Below are positions 17,369-25,611 of a stretch of DNA of 64,000 nucleotides, one piece after another (position 1 is the first letter of the stretch; each line of letters begins with the position of its first letter). The notes beneath the pieces are model-generated. The model was given only the letters and a program-made list of their open reading frames with translations, made no database searches and was not told the origin of the DNA. Source of the stretch: Lichenicoccus sp965276875 (lineage in GTDB: Bacteria; Pseudomonadota; Alphaproteobacteria; Acetobacterales; Acetobacteraceae). The stretch is from positions 620,001 through 684,000 of the forward strand of contig NZ_OZ255701.1 of assembly GCF_965276875.1 (NCBI RefSeq). The letters are read 5' to 3'. Both the position numbers and the translations under genes were made by a program.

Positions 17369-18271
17369 ATGGCGCTGATTCCGTTCGACGACAGGGACGG
17401 CGAGATCTGGTGGGACGGCAAGCTGATCCCCTGGCGCGACGCCCAGCTGCATGTGCTGTCGCATGGGCTGCATTATGCGAGCGCGGTGTTCGAGGGCGAG
17501 CGCGCCTATGACGGCCATATCTTCAAGCTGCGCGAACATACCGAGCGGCTGATCGAGAGCGGCCGAATCCTCGGCTTCGAAATCCCGTTCTCGGCCGAGC
17601 AGATCGACACGGCCTGCGTCGCCACCTTGGCGGCCAACGGCCTGACCGACGGCTATGTCCGCCCGCTCGCCTGGCGCGGCACCGAGCAGCTCTCGGTGTC
17701 CGCCCAGCAGACCTCGATCCATCTGATGGTCGCGTGCTGGCCATGGCCCAATCTGTTCGGCGCCGACCGCCTGAGCGGCGTGCGTCTGGCGATGGCGACG
17801 TGGAAGCGGCCGCATCCGGAGACTGCACCGACCCGCTCGAAGGCCGCCGGACTCTACATGATCGGCACCATGGCCAAGCACGATGCCGAAGCCGCCGGCT
17901 ACAGCGATGCGCTGATGCTGGACTGGCGCGGGCAGGTCAGCGAGGCCACCGGCGCCAACATCTTCTTCGTCATCGACGGCGCGCTGCACACGCCGATCCC
18001 CGACTGCTTTCTCGACGGCATCACCCGACGCACGGTGATCGCCTTGGCCAAGCGGCGGCAGATTGACGTGATCGAACGGGCGATCATGCCCGACGAGATG
18101 GCGGGTGCCAGCGAGGTGTTCCTTGCCGGCACCGCCGCCGAAGTCACCCCGGTGCGCGAAATCGGCGATCTGTCGTTCACCCCCGGGCGCATTACCGAGA
18201 CCCTGCTCGGCGACTACGAGGCCCTGGTGCGCATGGCGCCGGACCAGGTGGCGGCGAGGTTGAACGCGTAA
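17369..18271 (+). CDS. ilvE: Branched-chain-amino-acid aminotransferase
   Basis: 300 aa from ATG 17369; AAGGA lies 8 nt upstream, whereas the ATG at 17360 has no room for a ribosome site. Fold-type IV PLP enzyme making Leu/Ile/Val from their keto acids. Marks: LSHGLHYASAVFEGERAY near the N-terminus, PLP-binding Lys158 in TRSKAAGLYMIGTMA, SEATGANIFFV and EVFLAGTAAEVTPV. The 3' end overlaps the COQ9 gene on the other strand by 58 nt. Confidence 0.94.
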   Translation: MALIPFDDRDGEIWWDGKLIPWRDAQLHVLSHGLHYASAVFEGERAYDGHIFKLREHTERLIESGRILGFEIPFSAEQIDTACVATLAANGLTDGYVRPLAWRGTEQLSVSAQQTSIHLMVACWPWPNLFGADRLSGVRLAMATWKRPHPETAPTRSKAAGLYMIGTMAKHDAEAAGYSDALMLDWRGQVSEATGANIFFVIDGALHTPIPDCFLDGITRRTVIALAKRRQIDVIERAIMPDEMAGASEVFLAGTAAEVTPVREIGDLSFTPGRITETLLGDYEALVRMAPDQVAARLNA

Positions 18272-18921
18272 CCCGCGCGTTCCTTCAGCGCCGCCGACCG
18301 GCGACCGAAGCGCGCCACCGAGGCAAGCCTGCGGTCCAGGAACGCCTGCGTATCGGAGCCGTCGCTCTCGTCACGCAGCCAGAACAGCAACGTCGCCGAA
18401 TAGACCCCGGTCAGGATCGCGCGCTTGCTATACCAGCTCATGTCGGCGGACGCGTCGCCAGCCGCGTGCCAGATCGCATCCACGGTGCGCGCCACGCTGC
18501 GCAGCGCCGCCAGGCGGTTGCCGGGCAGCGACAACAGCGCGAGGCCGCGCCGGATCGCTTCGCGTTCGCCGGCCGCCTGCTCCAGGCGCAGCAGGATCAG
18601 CGCCCGCACCCGCGCACTTACCCGCGTCTCGGCGATCGTGCCGGCCGCTTCGGCCATACGACGGTCGCCGAGATCGGCATGCGCCTCGACCATCTCGGCA
18701 GGCCCACCCGGAAACAGCAGGTCGGCGTCAGGGCCGGCCGCCTGGCGCAACGCGCGCAGGCTCCAGCCGAGCGTCTCGACCAGGGGCAACATCGCCAGCA
18801 AGGCGGCATCGCGCGACGGATGCTGCTCCATCGGTGCCGGAAACTCCGACACCGCGGCGCGCTGCGCGCCATCGGCGAGTGCTGGCAGCAGCAGACCCGG
18901 CAGGCGGCCGAGCAGCGTCAT
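18214..18921 (-). CDS. COQ9 family ubiquinone biosynthesis protein
   Basis: 235 aa from an ATG that overlaps the def stop (ATGA). A shorter start at 18831 (MEQHPSRDAA) would remove 30 residues that look unlike the family, so either is possible. The COQ9 signature is in the C-terminal half: WYSKRAILTGVYSATLLFWL followed by FLDRRLASVARFGR. COQ9 binds isoprenoid lipids and hands quinone intermediates to the COQ7 hydroxylase at the membrane. Pairing with def is common in Acetobacteraceae as far as I recall. Confidence 0.85.
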   Translation of the reverse strand: MTLLGRLPGLLLPALADGAQRAAVSEFPAPMEQHPSRDAALLAMLPLVETLGWSLRALRQAAGPDADLLFPGGPAEMVEAHADLGDRRMAEAAGTIAETRVSARVRALILLRLEQAAGEREAIRRGLALLSLPGNRLAALRSVARTVDAIWHAAGDASADMSWYSKRAILTGVYSATLLFWLRDESDGSDTQAFLDRRLASVARFGRRSAALKERAGYAFNLAATWSGAMRTRAS

Positions 18922-19448
18922 GGCAGCAGCCCGAAACGGGCGAACTCGTCCTCGAAGGCGAGCCGGCTGAGGTCGGTCATGCGCATCGGATACAGGATGC
19001 CGTCCAGATGGTCGTTCTCGTGCTGCAGGACGGTGGCCAGGAAGCCGCTCGCCTCCCCCGAGATGGGTTCGCCCGCGCGATCCCAGCCGGCATAACGCAC
19101 ACGCGCCGGCCGTGGCACCGCGCCGCGCAGCCCGGGGATCGACAGGCAGCCCTCGACGCGCAACGCCTGCTCGTCGCCGATCGCCTCGATGGTGGGATTG
19201 ATCAGCGCCTGCACCGCGCGCGGCGGGTCGTCCGGTCCGGCGCTGCGCTCCTCGGGAACACGATAGACGAACACGCGCAAGCCCACATGCACCTGTGGTG
19301 CTGCAAGACCAGCGCCGCGTATGTCCTCCATGGTCTCGATCATGTCGTCGATCAGTTGGGCGACTGACGCCGCTTTCGGATCCGGCACCGGCTCGGCGCG
19401 GGCGAGCAGGACGGGGTGTCCCATACGGGCGATCTTGAGCAGGGCCAT
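18918..19448 (-). CDS. def: Peptide deformylase
   Basis: 176 aa. Removes the formyl group from nascent protein N-termini. All three metal-site motifs are intact: GAGLAAPQVHVG (motif 1), EGCLSIPG with the metal Cys (motif 2) and QHENDHLDG with the two His and catalytic Glu (motif 3). The first residues MALLKIARMGHPVL are typical. Alphaproteobacteria often carry more than one def, so this need not be the only copy. Confidence 0.94.
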   Translation of the reverse strand: MALLKIARMGHPVLLARAEPVPDPKAASVAQLIDDMIETMEDIRGAGLAAPQVHVGLRVFVYRVPEERSAGPDDPPRAVQALINPTIEAIGDEQALRVEGCLSIPGLRGAVPRPARVRYAGWDRAGEPISGEASGFLATVLQHENDHLDGILYPMRMTDLSRLAFEDEFARFGLLP

Positions 19449-19581
19449 GCGCGCTCCGAACTATCGTGCGAGTGGCAGATGAGCCGGAACCCGCATTTGT
19501 GCAACCTGCGCCCGTTATGCTATGGCTCCCTTCCGGTCACGGGTGGCCGTCATGCATGATCAAGCAGGAGTGAAAAGCGCA

Positions 19582-19785
19582 GTGCAGGTTCTTGTCCGTG
19601 ACAACAATGTCGACCAGGCGCTCAAGGCGCTCAAGAAGAAGATGCAGCGCGAAGGCATTTTCCGCGAGATGAAGCTTCGCCGGCACTACGAGAAGCCATC
19701 CGAGCGCAAGGCCCGCGAGGCCGCTGAGGCCGTTCGCCGCGCCCGCAAGATGGAGCGTAAGCGCCTGGAGCGCGAAGGCTTCTAA
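19582..19785 (+). CDS. rpsU: 30S ribosomal protein S21
   Basis: 67 aa from GTG 19582 (MQVLVRDNNVDQALKALKKK), with AGGAG at 19566-19570. Longer in-frame starts would add a tail absent from the family. The C-terminus is the usual Arg/Lys/Glu-rich helix. S21 helps 30S initiation. Confidence 0.95.
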   Translation: MQVLVRDNNVDQALKALKKKMQREGIFREMKLRRHYEKPSERKAREAAEAVRRARKMERKRLEREGF

Positions 19786-19793
19786 GCCCTACC

Positions 19794-21128
19794 TCAGCCG
19801 GCGCGTCGTTGCCTCAGCATCGTCATCATGCGCCCGAATAGCCGCAAAACGCCGCGCGGCCAGCCCACACCAAATTCGGTATCCGGAGGGCGTCGGGTAA
19901 ACCGCAACCGGATCCGCGTGTCGACAAGCGGAAATCGCATTGTCGTCTCGATCGTGCGGTAGTCAAGCGGCGGGTCCGCCCAACCGACCTCGGCCGACGG
20001 CAGCCGACCGAAGCGCGCATCGAGCAGGATCGGCCGTGACGCGCGCTTGATCCCACGCCTTGGCGCGTTAGCGCGCAGTGCAGCCCGGTCCGCAGACCCG
20101 GCGACAGCCATGCCGCGGATCGAGACATTGTCCCCGGTTGCCGCAGCGATGGCGTCATGCAGCACGCTGTCCTCGCGGATCAACGAGCACACCTGCCGGC
20201 GCTGGGCCGCATCGAGCGTGTCCCAGGAGAAAAAGCGCCTTGAGACATTGCGCCGGATCAGCGGGTCCGTAGCCCAGCGCCGCCCGCGCCAGTGATCCAG
20301 CCGGGCACTGTCGATAATCTCGGCATCGCTCGAGGCCAACAGATCCATCGCACTCGCCGCGGTCCCGTCACCGAGGAAGTTGCTGAGCAGATCGCGTGGG
20401 ATCAGGCGCCGATCACGTATCAGACGGCCAAACAGGGCGCGCCTGTCACGGTCGGACAGCACGCAGAACGGCCGGTCCAGGTCGAGGAGCCTTGCCCAGT
20501 GCCGCGTGTCGGGCCGGATCCGCTGCGGGTCCTCGTGCAGGATGGTCAGAATATAGTTCATGAAGGAGAGGACGATCTCCTGCGGCGGCCTGACGCTGGT
20601 CCAGATGCTGTCGCCGAACCTGGTAAGGCGGGCGTCAAACACGAATCGAAGCGTGTAGTGGCCACTGACATGGATCGCCTCGTGCCCTGGCATGGCACGG
20701 CAGATCTCCGCCACATGATCGAGGAAGTCGCGGCCGCCCGACCAGTCCGCACCGATGGTGTTATGCGGGATGGTGCAGGCGTGGGCTGCCAGGGTCTCGC
20801 CCAGCGAGGTGCCGCCGCAGCGCGGCACGTGCACAAAGAAGCGGCGGGGCTTTTCAGGAAATGCGCGGAGCAGGTTCACGACGATGTCAGCCTGGAACGC
20901 CGTGTCGTGCAACAGCGCGATGAAATAGGCTTTGGCATCGAACGGCGCCCCCGTCCGGCCCGCGTAATGCAGGCCCTCCCGTAGCCGGCCCAGCACCGCG
21001 TAGGAAAGCTGCTGCGGCGTGACACCGCTCCAGTCCACCTGATCGAGCAGCGTCTCCAGGCGGTCGGTGCAGTGCAGGCGGGCGAGCAGGCCGAACGTCT
21101 CCCTCAGATTACGCGGTGACGCTAGCAA
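19794..21128 (-). CDS. Sulfotransferase family protein
   Basis: 444 aa from TTG 21128, with AGGAG 10 nt upstream; no in-frame ATG precedes it. Residues about 94-112 carry the PAPS 5'-phosphosulfate loop FFVHVPRCGGTSLGETL, close to the FFVHIPKTGGTS form of the Sulfotransfer_2 group. SVRPPQEIVLSFMNYIL resembles the 3'-phosphate-binding segment. The C-terminal 100 residues have no recognised domain. Likely acts on a carbohydrate or glycoconjugate; acceptor unknown. It is the second sulfotransferase in the window (see 2955-4904), of a different subfamily. Confidence 0.75.
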   Translation of the reverse strand: MLASPRNLRETFGLLARLHCTDRLETLLDQVDWSGVTPQQLSYAVLGRLREGLHYAGRTGAPFDAKAYFIALLHDTAFQADIVVNLLRAFPEKPRRFFVHVPRCGGTSLGETLAAHACTIPHNTIGADWSGGRDFLDHVAEICRAMPGHEAIHVSGHYTLRFVFDARLTRFGDSIWTSVRPPQEIVLSFMNYILTILHEDPQRIRPDTRHWARLLDLDRPFCVLSDRDRRALFGRLIRDRRLIPRDLLSNFLGDGTAASAMDLLASSDAEIIDSARLDHWRGRRWATDPLIRRNVSRRFFSWDTLDAAQRRQVCSLIREDSVLHDAIAAATGDNVSIRGMAVAGSADRAALRANAPRRGIKRASRPILLDARFGRLPSAEVGWADPPLDYRTIETTMRFPLVDTRIRLRFTRRPPDTEFGVGWPRGVLRLFGRMMTMLRQRRAG

Positions 21129-21243
21129 CCCTCGCAGCTCCTCTTGACGGTCCGGTCTGGAACCATTGTTAGTCTGGTTTTCGCACGCGGCATAATCTGC
21201 GGGCCCGGTTGCCCGCGAGCACGGCGATCCCTACCATTTGCCG

Positions 21244-21510
21244 ATGTCCCCTCGACCGACCATCGTGCCGCCAACCATCGGCAGACATCGCGATCCGCTC
21301 ACCCTCTACAGCGAGCGTCTTGACCTGGTGGCGGAGAACTTCGAGGTGCGCGCGCGCAGCAAGGTGCTGCGGTCCCGCCTCTACGCCGCGATCGGCGCCG
21401 TCCTCGTCGTGGCGTTCGGGGTCTGGGGGTTCGGGATGGAAACCAATACCCGCAACGCGACGTGGCACCCGATCGTCCGAACCGTGACGGTCGACATCGT
21501 CCGGCACTGA
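21244..21510 (+). CDS. Small single-pass membrane protein, unknown
   Basis: 88 aa from ATG 21244. One hydrophobic segment at about residues 46-64 (LYAAIGAVLVVAFGVWGFGM) with a basic N-terminal side, so probably N-in. No recognised domain. It is 16 nt upstream of another small membrane protein gene on the same strand, and the two likely form an operon with the MFS gene after them. Confidence 0.5.
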   Translation: MSPRPTIVPPTIGRHRDPLTLYSERLDLVAENFEVRARSKVLRSRLYAAIGAVLVVAFGVWGFGMETNTRNATWHPIVRTVTVDIVRH

Positions 21511-21526
21511 AAAGGTCTCCTTGCTC

Positions 21527-21859
21527 ATGTCCACCGACAGCGGCAGCATCGAGGCCGAGCAGCAGCGCGAGCGGCGGCTGCACCTGCTGATCGGCCGCCT
21601 GCCGCCGCGCCTGCAATCCATGATACACTGGTTGCGCCGCCCATCATCCGGCTGGTTGCGGGTGCCGGCCGGCCTGTTTTTCATCGTCGGCGGCCTGCTC
21701 GCGATCCTGCCGGTGTTCGGATTGTGGATGCTGCCGTTGGGGGTGGTGCTGCTCTCCGAGGACATCCCCGCGCTGAGACATTGGACCGGCAGGCGACTGG
21801 CCTGGATTGAGCGCAAACACCCGCGCTGGCTTGGCCGGCCGCGCGACGTGGTCCGGTAG
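21527..21859 (+). CDS. Small membrane protein, unknown
   Basis: 110 aa from ATG 21527. Charged N-terminus, then two close hydrophobic stretches (LFFIVGGLLAILPVFGLWML and PLGVVLL), then SEDIPALRHWTGRRLAWIERKHPRW. Proteins of this look are widespread in Alphaproteobacteria but I know no function. Twelve nt before the MFS gene. Confidence 0.6.
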   Translation: MSTDSGSIEAEQQRERRLHLLIGRLPPRLQSMIHWLRRPSSGWLRVPAGLFFIVGGLLAILPVFGLWMLPLGVVLLSEDIPALRHWTGRRLAWIERKHPRWLGRPRDVVR

Positions 21860-21870
21860 CGGGCGGCGGC

Positions 21871-23094
21871 ATGCGCGCGGCCCCACGCTGGATCGCCTGC
21901 TATGCCATCCTCGGCCTGGTGCAGAGCGGCATGGTGCCGATCATCCTGCCGCTGGCCGCGGCACCGGGACCGACCTCCGGCTTCACCTACGCCGCCTTTG
22001 CCGCGTCCGGCGTCGCCGCCCCGTTCGTCGGCGCCTGGAGCGACCGGCACCGCCGCCACCGTGCAACCCTCGTCGCCGGCCTGATCCTCGCCGCCCTCGC
22101 CTCGTTCGCGCATGCCCTGCCCGGCGATGTCTCGCAACACATGCTGAGTGCCGCCGCCATCGGCCTTGGCGTATCGAGTGCCAGCACCGTCGCCACCATG
22201 TTCATCGTCGAGGTGGAGCCCCAGACGCAATGGGACGGCCTGATCGGCATCCTGCAGGCGTTCATGAGCGGCGGGCAGTTGCTCGGCCTGTTGCTCGCGG
22301 GCGTGCTCGGGCTGCGCCACACCGCCGACGCCCTGGTCCTATGCGGCGTATTGTTGCTGCTCGCGGTTCCGGTCGCACTCCGCTACGCTCCCGATCCCGT
22401 GGTCGTCGTCTCGCGACCGGAACTCAGGCCGCGGCCGCCGCGCAGCGGCGATGCGGCCGCGATCGGCGCGCAACGCCAGTTCCACCGCATCACCCGCGAG
22501 GCCATCGCGGGCTTGGCCCATAGCGGCCTCGCCTGGTTCCTCGGCAGCTGGCTGCTCTCCTACACCGCGACCAATGGGCTCTCGGTGATGATCGCGGTGG
22601 TCATGGTCCGCTCATACGGCTCGGACGCGACCCTGCCGACCACCGCCTATGCAATCGGCGTCGGACTGAGCCTGCTGCTCTATAGCCGCGTCGCCAGCTG
22701 GGACACGCGCCTCGGCGCCTGGAAGGTCATGCGTGCGGGCCTCGCCATCCGCGCCGTGCTGGTCGCACTGATGCTTGCCTTGTCGTTCGATCGCGGCTCC
22801 GTGGTGGTGCTGCCGCTGCTCGCCTGCTTTGCCGCGACCCAGGTGGTCTGGCCGCTGCTGTCGGTGTCAAGCACGGCGCTCGCGGTGACCCTCTCCCCCG
22901 CCCGCCGTGCCGAGAGCGTGGGCCTGCTCAACGCCTCAAGCTCGCTCGGCGCCACCGTCGGCGGCATCGCCGCCGGCCTGTTGCTGAGCGGCGGCTTCGC
23001 GCTGCTCTGCGCCACCGTCCTCGGCGCATTGCTCATCGCCCTGGTCCTAGCCTACCACCCCCACGTCAGACTTCGCGCACCGCAACCCGCCTGA
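21871..23094 (+). CDS. MFS transporter
   Basis: 407 aa with 12 predicted membrane segments. Motif A variant GAWSDRHRRHRATL follows TM2; a long polar loop near residue 190 separates the two halves; VGLLNASSSLGATVGGIAAGLLL is a typical late motif. Substrate unknown. Third gene of a likely operon of membrane proteins. Confidence 0.82.
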   Translation: MRAAPRWIACYAILGLVQSGMVPIILPLAAAPGPTSGFTYAAFAASGVAAPFVGAWSDRHRRHRATLVAGLILAALASFAHALPGDVSQHMLSAAAIGLGVSSASTVATMFIVEVEPQTQWDGLIGILQAFMSGGQLLGLLLAGVLGLRHTADALVLCGVLLLLAVPVALRYAPDPVVVVSRPELRPRPPRSGDAAAIGAQRQFHRITREAIAGLAHSGLAWFLGSWLLSYTATNGLSVMIAVVMVRSYGSDATLPTTAYAIGVGLSLLLYSRVASWDTRLGAWKVMRAGLAIRAVLVALMLALSFDRGSVVVLPLLACFAATQVVWPLLSVSSTALAVTLSPARRAESVGLLNASSSLGATVGGIAAGLLLSGGFALLCATVLGALLIALVLAYHPHVRLRAPQPA

Positions 23095-23163
23095 AGCAAA
23101 TAAGTGGTCGCGCTTGCATCAGGACAAACGAGATAGATCTTTGCCATCTATCAGAGGTGATAC

Positions 23164-23406
23164 ATGGACACGGCAAAGCTCTTCTGGTCTGGACGCTCCC
23201 AGACCCTGCGCCTGCCAAAAGCCTTCCGTTTCGACCAGGACGAGGTCCGCATTCGGCGGCACGGACCCGCCGTCATCCTCGAGCCCATCCCCATGGACTG
23301 GGGCTGGCTCGACACTCTGGCGGCTCCGGTCGACCCGGACTTCGAGCACGCAGCCGGCGAAAAAGAGCCGCAACCGGACGGGCCGGAGCTCGGCTACTTC
23401 GAGTGA
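23164..23406 (+). CDS. vapB: VapB-type antitoxin
   Basis: 80 aa with an AbrB/SpoVT swapped-hairpin fold: AKLFWSGRSQTLRLPKAFRF then VRIRRHGPAVILEPI. The C-terminal acidic tail would wrap the toxin. It binds DNA and neutralises VapC; the pair autoregulates. The stop overlaps the vapC GTG (GTGA). Confidence 0.88.
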   Translation: MDTAKLFWSGRSQTLRLPKAFRFDQDEVRIRRHGPAVILEPIPMDWGWLDTLAAPVDPDFEHAAGEKEPQPDGPELGYFE

Positions 23407-23744
23407 ACCATCTGCTCGACACGAACGCCGTCATCAGCCTGCTCAAGCGCCACCCCCGGCTCTCGGCGCGACTACGCCAACACGGGCCGGCGGAGTTCGG
23501 CCTACCCTCCGTCGTTGCCCACGAGCTGTTCTACGGCGCCTACAAAAGCCAGCGCCGAACTGAGAACCTCGTCAGTCAGGCCGGCGAGATCCGGGCGCTT
23601 CTCGCTCTTGCCGGAACACCCATCGGCCCCCTCGACGTCCTGATCGCCGGTCAAGCCAAGGCGCGGGAACTGACCCTGATCACCCACAATACCGACGAGT
23701 TCAAACGCGTGGCAGGCGTCCAGATCGAGGATTGGGAGCTCTAA
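23403..23744 (+). CDS. vapC: VapC-type PIN-domain ribonuclease toxin
   Basis: 113 aa from GTG 23403, overlapping vapB by 4 nt. Four acidic active-site residues are visible: Asp in LLDTNAV, Glu in HELFYGA, Asp in LDVLIAGQA and Asp in THNTDEF. Members cleave tRNA or rRNA when freed from VapB. All residues are intact, so the toxin is probably active. Confidence 0.9.
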   Translation: MNHLLDTNAVISLLKRHPRLSARLRQHGPAEFGLPSVVAHELFYGAYKSQRRTENLVSQAGEIRALLALAGTPIGPLDVLIAGQAKARELTLITHNTDEFKRVAGVQIEDWEL

Positions 23745-23945
23745 CAATGTCGGCATGATCGACCAGCCTGCGACGTTAATGGCCCATCTTTTCAGCCTCA
23801 ACATCTCAGAACGCGATTGCATCGTCGAATTCTTCTAGAGACCCTTTGTTCACAGCAACTATCCCGGTGGAGTTGATATGGACGAGGATACCTTCATTCT
23901 ACCGGCAAGCGGTCGAGCAGGCGAAGGCGTGGGGAACGCGGGAGC

Positions 23946-24101
23946 TTGCTGTCGCAGCGGGACACGATCACCAAGCATTACGCGCACCTGGCGCCAAACT
24001 ACGTCGCGGACACGATCCGCGCGGCCTTCGGAGCCTTCGGGATCGCGCCGGCGGCGGACGCTCCGATACTGCTTCGCGCGGGACGGCCGGAGACTGCGTA
24101 A
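23946..24101 (+). pseudogene. C-terminal remnant of a tyrosine recombinase
   Basis: One frame ending TAA at 24099-24101 encodes LLSQRDTITKHYAHLAPNYV and then ADTIRAAF, which is the C-terminal end of phage-type integrases including the Tyr nucleophile region (HYAHL). No upstream catalytic Arg or HxxR is present and no plausible start codon, so only the last 51 codons survive. It sits between vapBC and hicAB, left of the 3' end of tRNA-Glu, so it is probably the trace of an old integrated element. Confidence 0.6.
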
Positions 24102-24137
24102 AGCACTCCGGCATAGACATTCGGACCGAATTGTCCG

Positions 24138-24362
24138 ATGACCAATCCGGTGAAGGCGAGCGACCTGCTCGTGAGGCTGCGGCGCCGGGCGTCCTGCCTT
24201 GCGCTTGACCATGAGGAGACAGCCGGAAAGGGCAGTCACGTGAAGGTCCGTCACGACGGCGCGAGGACGGTGGTTCCGCTGCATCGCGGTGATCTTCCGA
24301 CCGGGACCTATCGCGCGATCCTTCGTCAGCTTGGCTTGTCGGCTTCGGACTTGGAGGACTGA
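24138..24362 (+). CDS. hicA: HicA-type toxin (mRNA interferase)
   Basis: 74 aa with the dsRNA-binding-like HicA fold. The family's key His lies in GKGSHVKVRHDG, followed by TVVPLHRGDLPTGTYRAILRQLGLS, which is diagnostic. Cleaves mRNA/tmRNA in known cases. It precedes hicB by 2 nt. Confidence 0.9.
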   Translation: MTNPVKASDLLVRLRRRASCLALDHEETAGKGSHVKVRHDGARTVVPLHRGDLPTGTYRAILRQLGLSASDLED

Positions 24363-24364
24363 GC

Positions 24365-24799
24365 GTGCGCTACGCCTATGCGCTAACCGTCGAGGAGGCC
24401 GAGGACGGCGTGACCGTCACGTGTTCGGACATCCCTGAGATGGTGACGTGCGGCGCAACGCGCGCCGAGGCTATCGCTCGGGCCGAAGACGCGCTCGTGT
24501 CCGCGCTGTCGTTCTACGTTGAGGAGGGGCGCCCCATTCCGGCGCCTAGCACGCTGTCCGGCCGCGACGTGGCGGTGGTGCCCATGCTCGAAGCCGGGAA
24601 GCTCGCGCTGCACGACGCGTTGCTTGAAGCCGGGATGACCAATGTCGAGCTGGGCCGTCGTCTCGGCATTGACGAAAAGGCGGCACGACGCTTGCGCGAC
24701 CCGCTGCATCGGAGCCGCGTCGCTTACGTCGAGGCCGCCCTCCGGGCGCTTGGACGCCGCATCGTGGTCGAAGTGGAGCCAGTTGGAGAGGTCGCCTGA
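24365..24799 (+). CDS. hicB: HicB-type antitoxin
   Basis: 144 aa from GTG 24365 with GGAGG 7 nt upstream. The N-terminal HicB partial RNase H fold spans about 1-75 (YALTVEEAEDGVTVTCSDIP and ATRAEAIARAEDALVSAL). The C-terminal half (about 85-135) has a helix-turn-helix (MTNVELGRRLGIDEKAARRL) for autoregulation. Forms a neutralising complex with HicA. Confidence 0.9.
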   Translation: MRYAYALTVEEAEDGVTVTCSDIPEMVTCGATRAEAIARAEDALVSALSFYVEEGRPIPAPSTLSGRDVAVVPMLEAGKLALHDALLEAGMTNVELGRRLGIDEKAARRLRDPLHRSRVAYVEAALRALGRRIVVEVEPVGEVA

Positions 24800-25120
24800 T
24801 GGCTGCCGCGTCGCCCGACGAGATCCGTCGGCATACATCAGGACCATCGCCAGCCTGATGCCGAGGAAGATCGATATTGGCGGCTCGGACGGGCAGCCGC
24901 TTTGCGCGTCAATCACAGTCGAGTTCGTCGGTGCGAAAGGCCCGGTGACGATTGGCGGGTGACGGGCTTGCCTGGCTTTCGGTCCTGAGCCCGGCGCGTC
25001 ACACCACCTGCTTCGACATCGCGATCAGCGCGCGGGCTTGCCGTCCGCACCCATTCCAAGGCGCCCACACGCGGCTTACTCCGCACAGCCACAGGTCGCG
25101 CGCGTAAGCCGTTGATCTGA
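24800..25120. other. Gene-poor spacer with possible phage-gene scrap
   Basis: 321 nt between hicB and tRNA-Glu. A 34-codon frame at 24858-24962 (MPRKIDIGGSDGQPLCASI ...) has the look of the tail of a phage or plasmid protein but is too short to name. Nothing else supportable is seen. It lies in the same patch as the integrase remnant. Confidence 0.3.
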
Positions 25121-25196
25121 TGGCGTCCCGTAGGGGATTCGAACCCCTGTTACCGCCGTGAGAGGGCGGTGTCCTAGGCCTCTAGACGAACAGGAC
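25121..25196 (-). tRNA. tRNA-Glu (CTC), CCA encoded
   Basis: Acceptor GTCCTGT at 25196 pairs with ACGGGAC, then G and an encoded CCA ending at 25121. Anticodon stem CCGCC/GGCGG encloses loop CTCTCAC, giving anticodon CTC. The T arm has GGTTCGAATCC. Its 3' end faces the toxin-antitoxin/integrase-remnant patch. Confidence 0.95.
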
Positions 25197-25245
25197 GTGG
25201 CAGCAGGGCTCTTAGAGCAGCGGCGTGGTGCGTGCAAGACCGCGG

Positions 25246-25554
25246 TCAGTGGCTCAGGCGCAAGGTCGCCACGATGCGGCCGGCGGCGAGGTCCCACACC
25301 AGCAGCCGGTCGGGGGTGCCGCCGCCGGTGAGCACCAGAGCCAGCCTTGTGTCCGACTGGCGGGTGACGGAGCCGATACGAGTGCCTGCCGGCTGATCGA
25401 GTGACAGAGCCGTCCTCCCGGCGGCAATCGAAGTCGGTGCGGCGCGATGGGTCGCGCGATGCACCACGGTGCCGATCAGCACGGCGGTGCCGATCAGGAT
25501 CAGCACGCCCATGACGATCACCGACACCACCAGAGCCTTCATCGCCTGCCCCAC
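25246..25554 (-). CDS. Small membrane protein, possibly DUF6476-like
   Basis: 102 aa from GTG 25554; AGGAG lies 7 nt upstream, which supports this start over ATG 25542. One N-terminal membrane helix (ALVVSVIVMGVLILIGTAVL), then a soluble domain with short beta-rich segments (TRLALVLTGG, RLLVWDLAAGRIVATL). It resembles a family of unknown function that often sits next to RluD-type genes in Alphaproteobacteria. Divergent from the pseudouridine synthase by 57 nt. Confidence 0.6.
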   Translation of the reverse strand: MGQAMKALVVSVIVMGVLILIGTAVLIGTVVHRATHRAAPTSIAAGRTALSLDQPAGTRIGSVTRQSDTRLALVLTGGGTPDRLLVWDLAAGRIVATLRLSH

Positions 25555-25611
25555 CCGATTTCTCCTGGCGCCATAGTTCCGCTAAGATAGTTTTGCTAAG
25601 CCTGCGCGATC

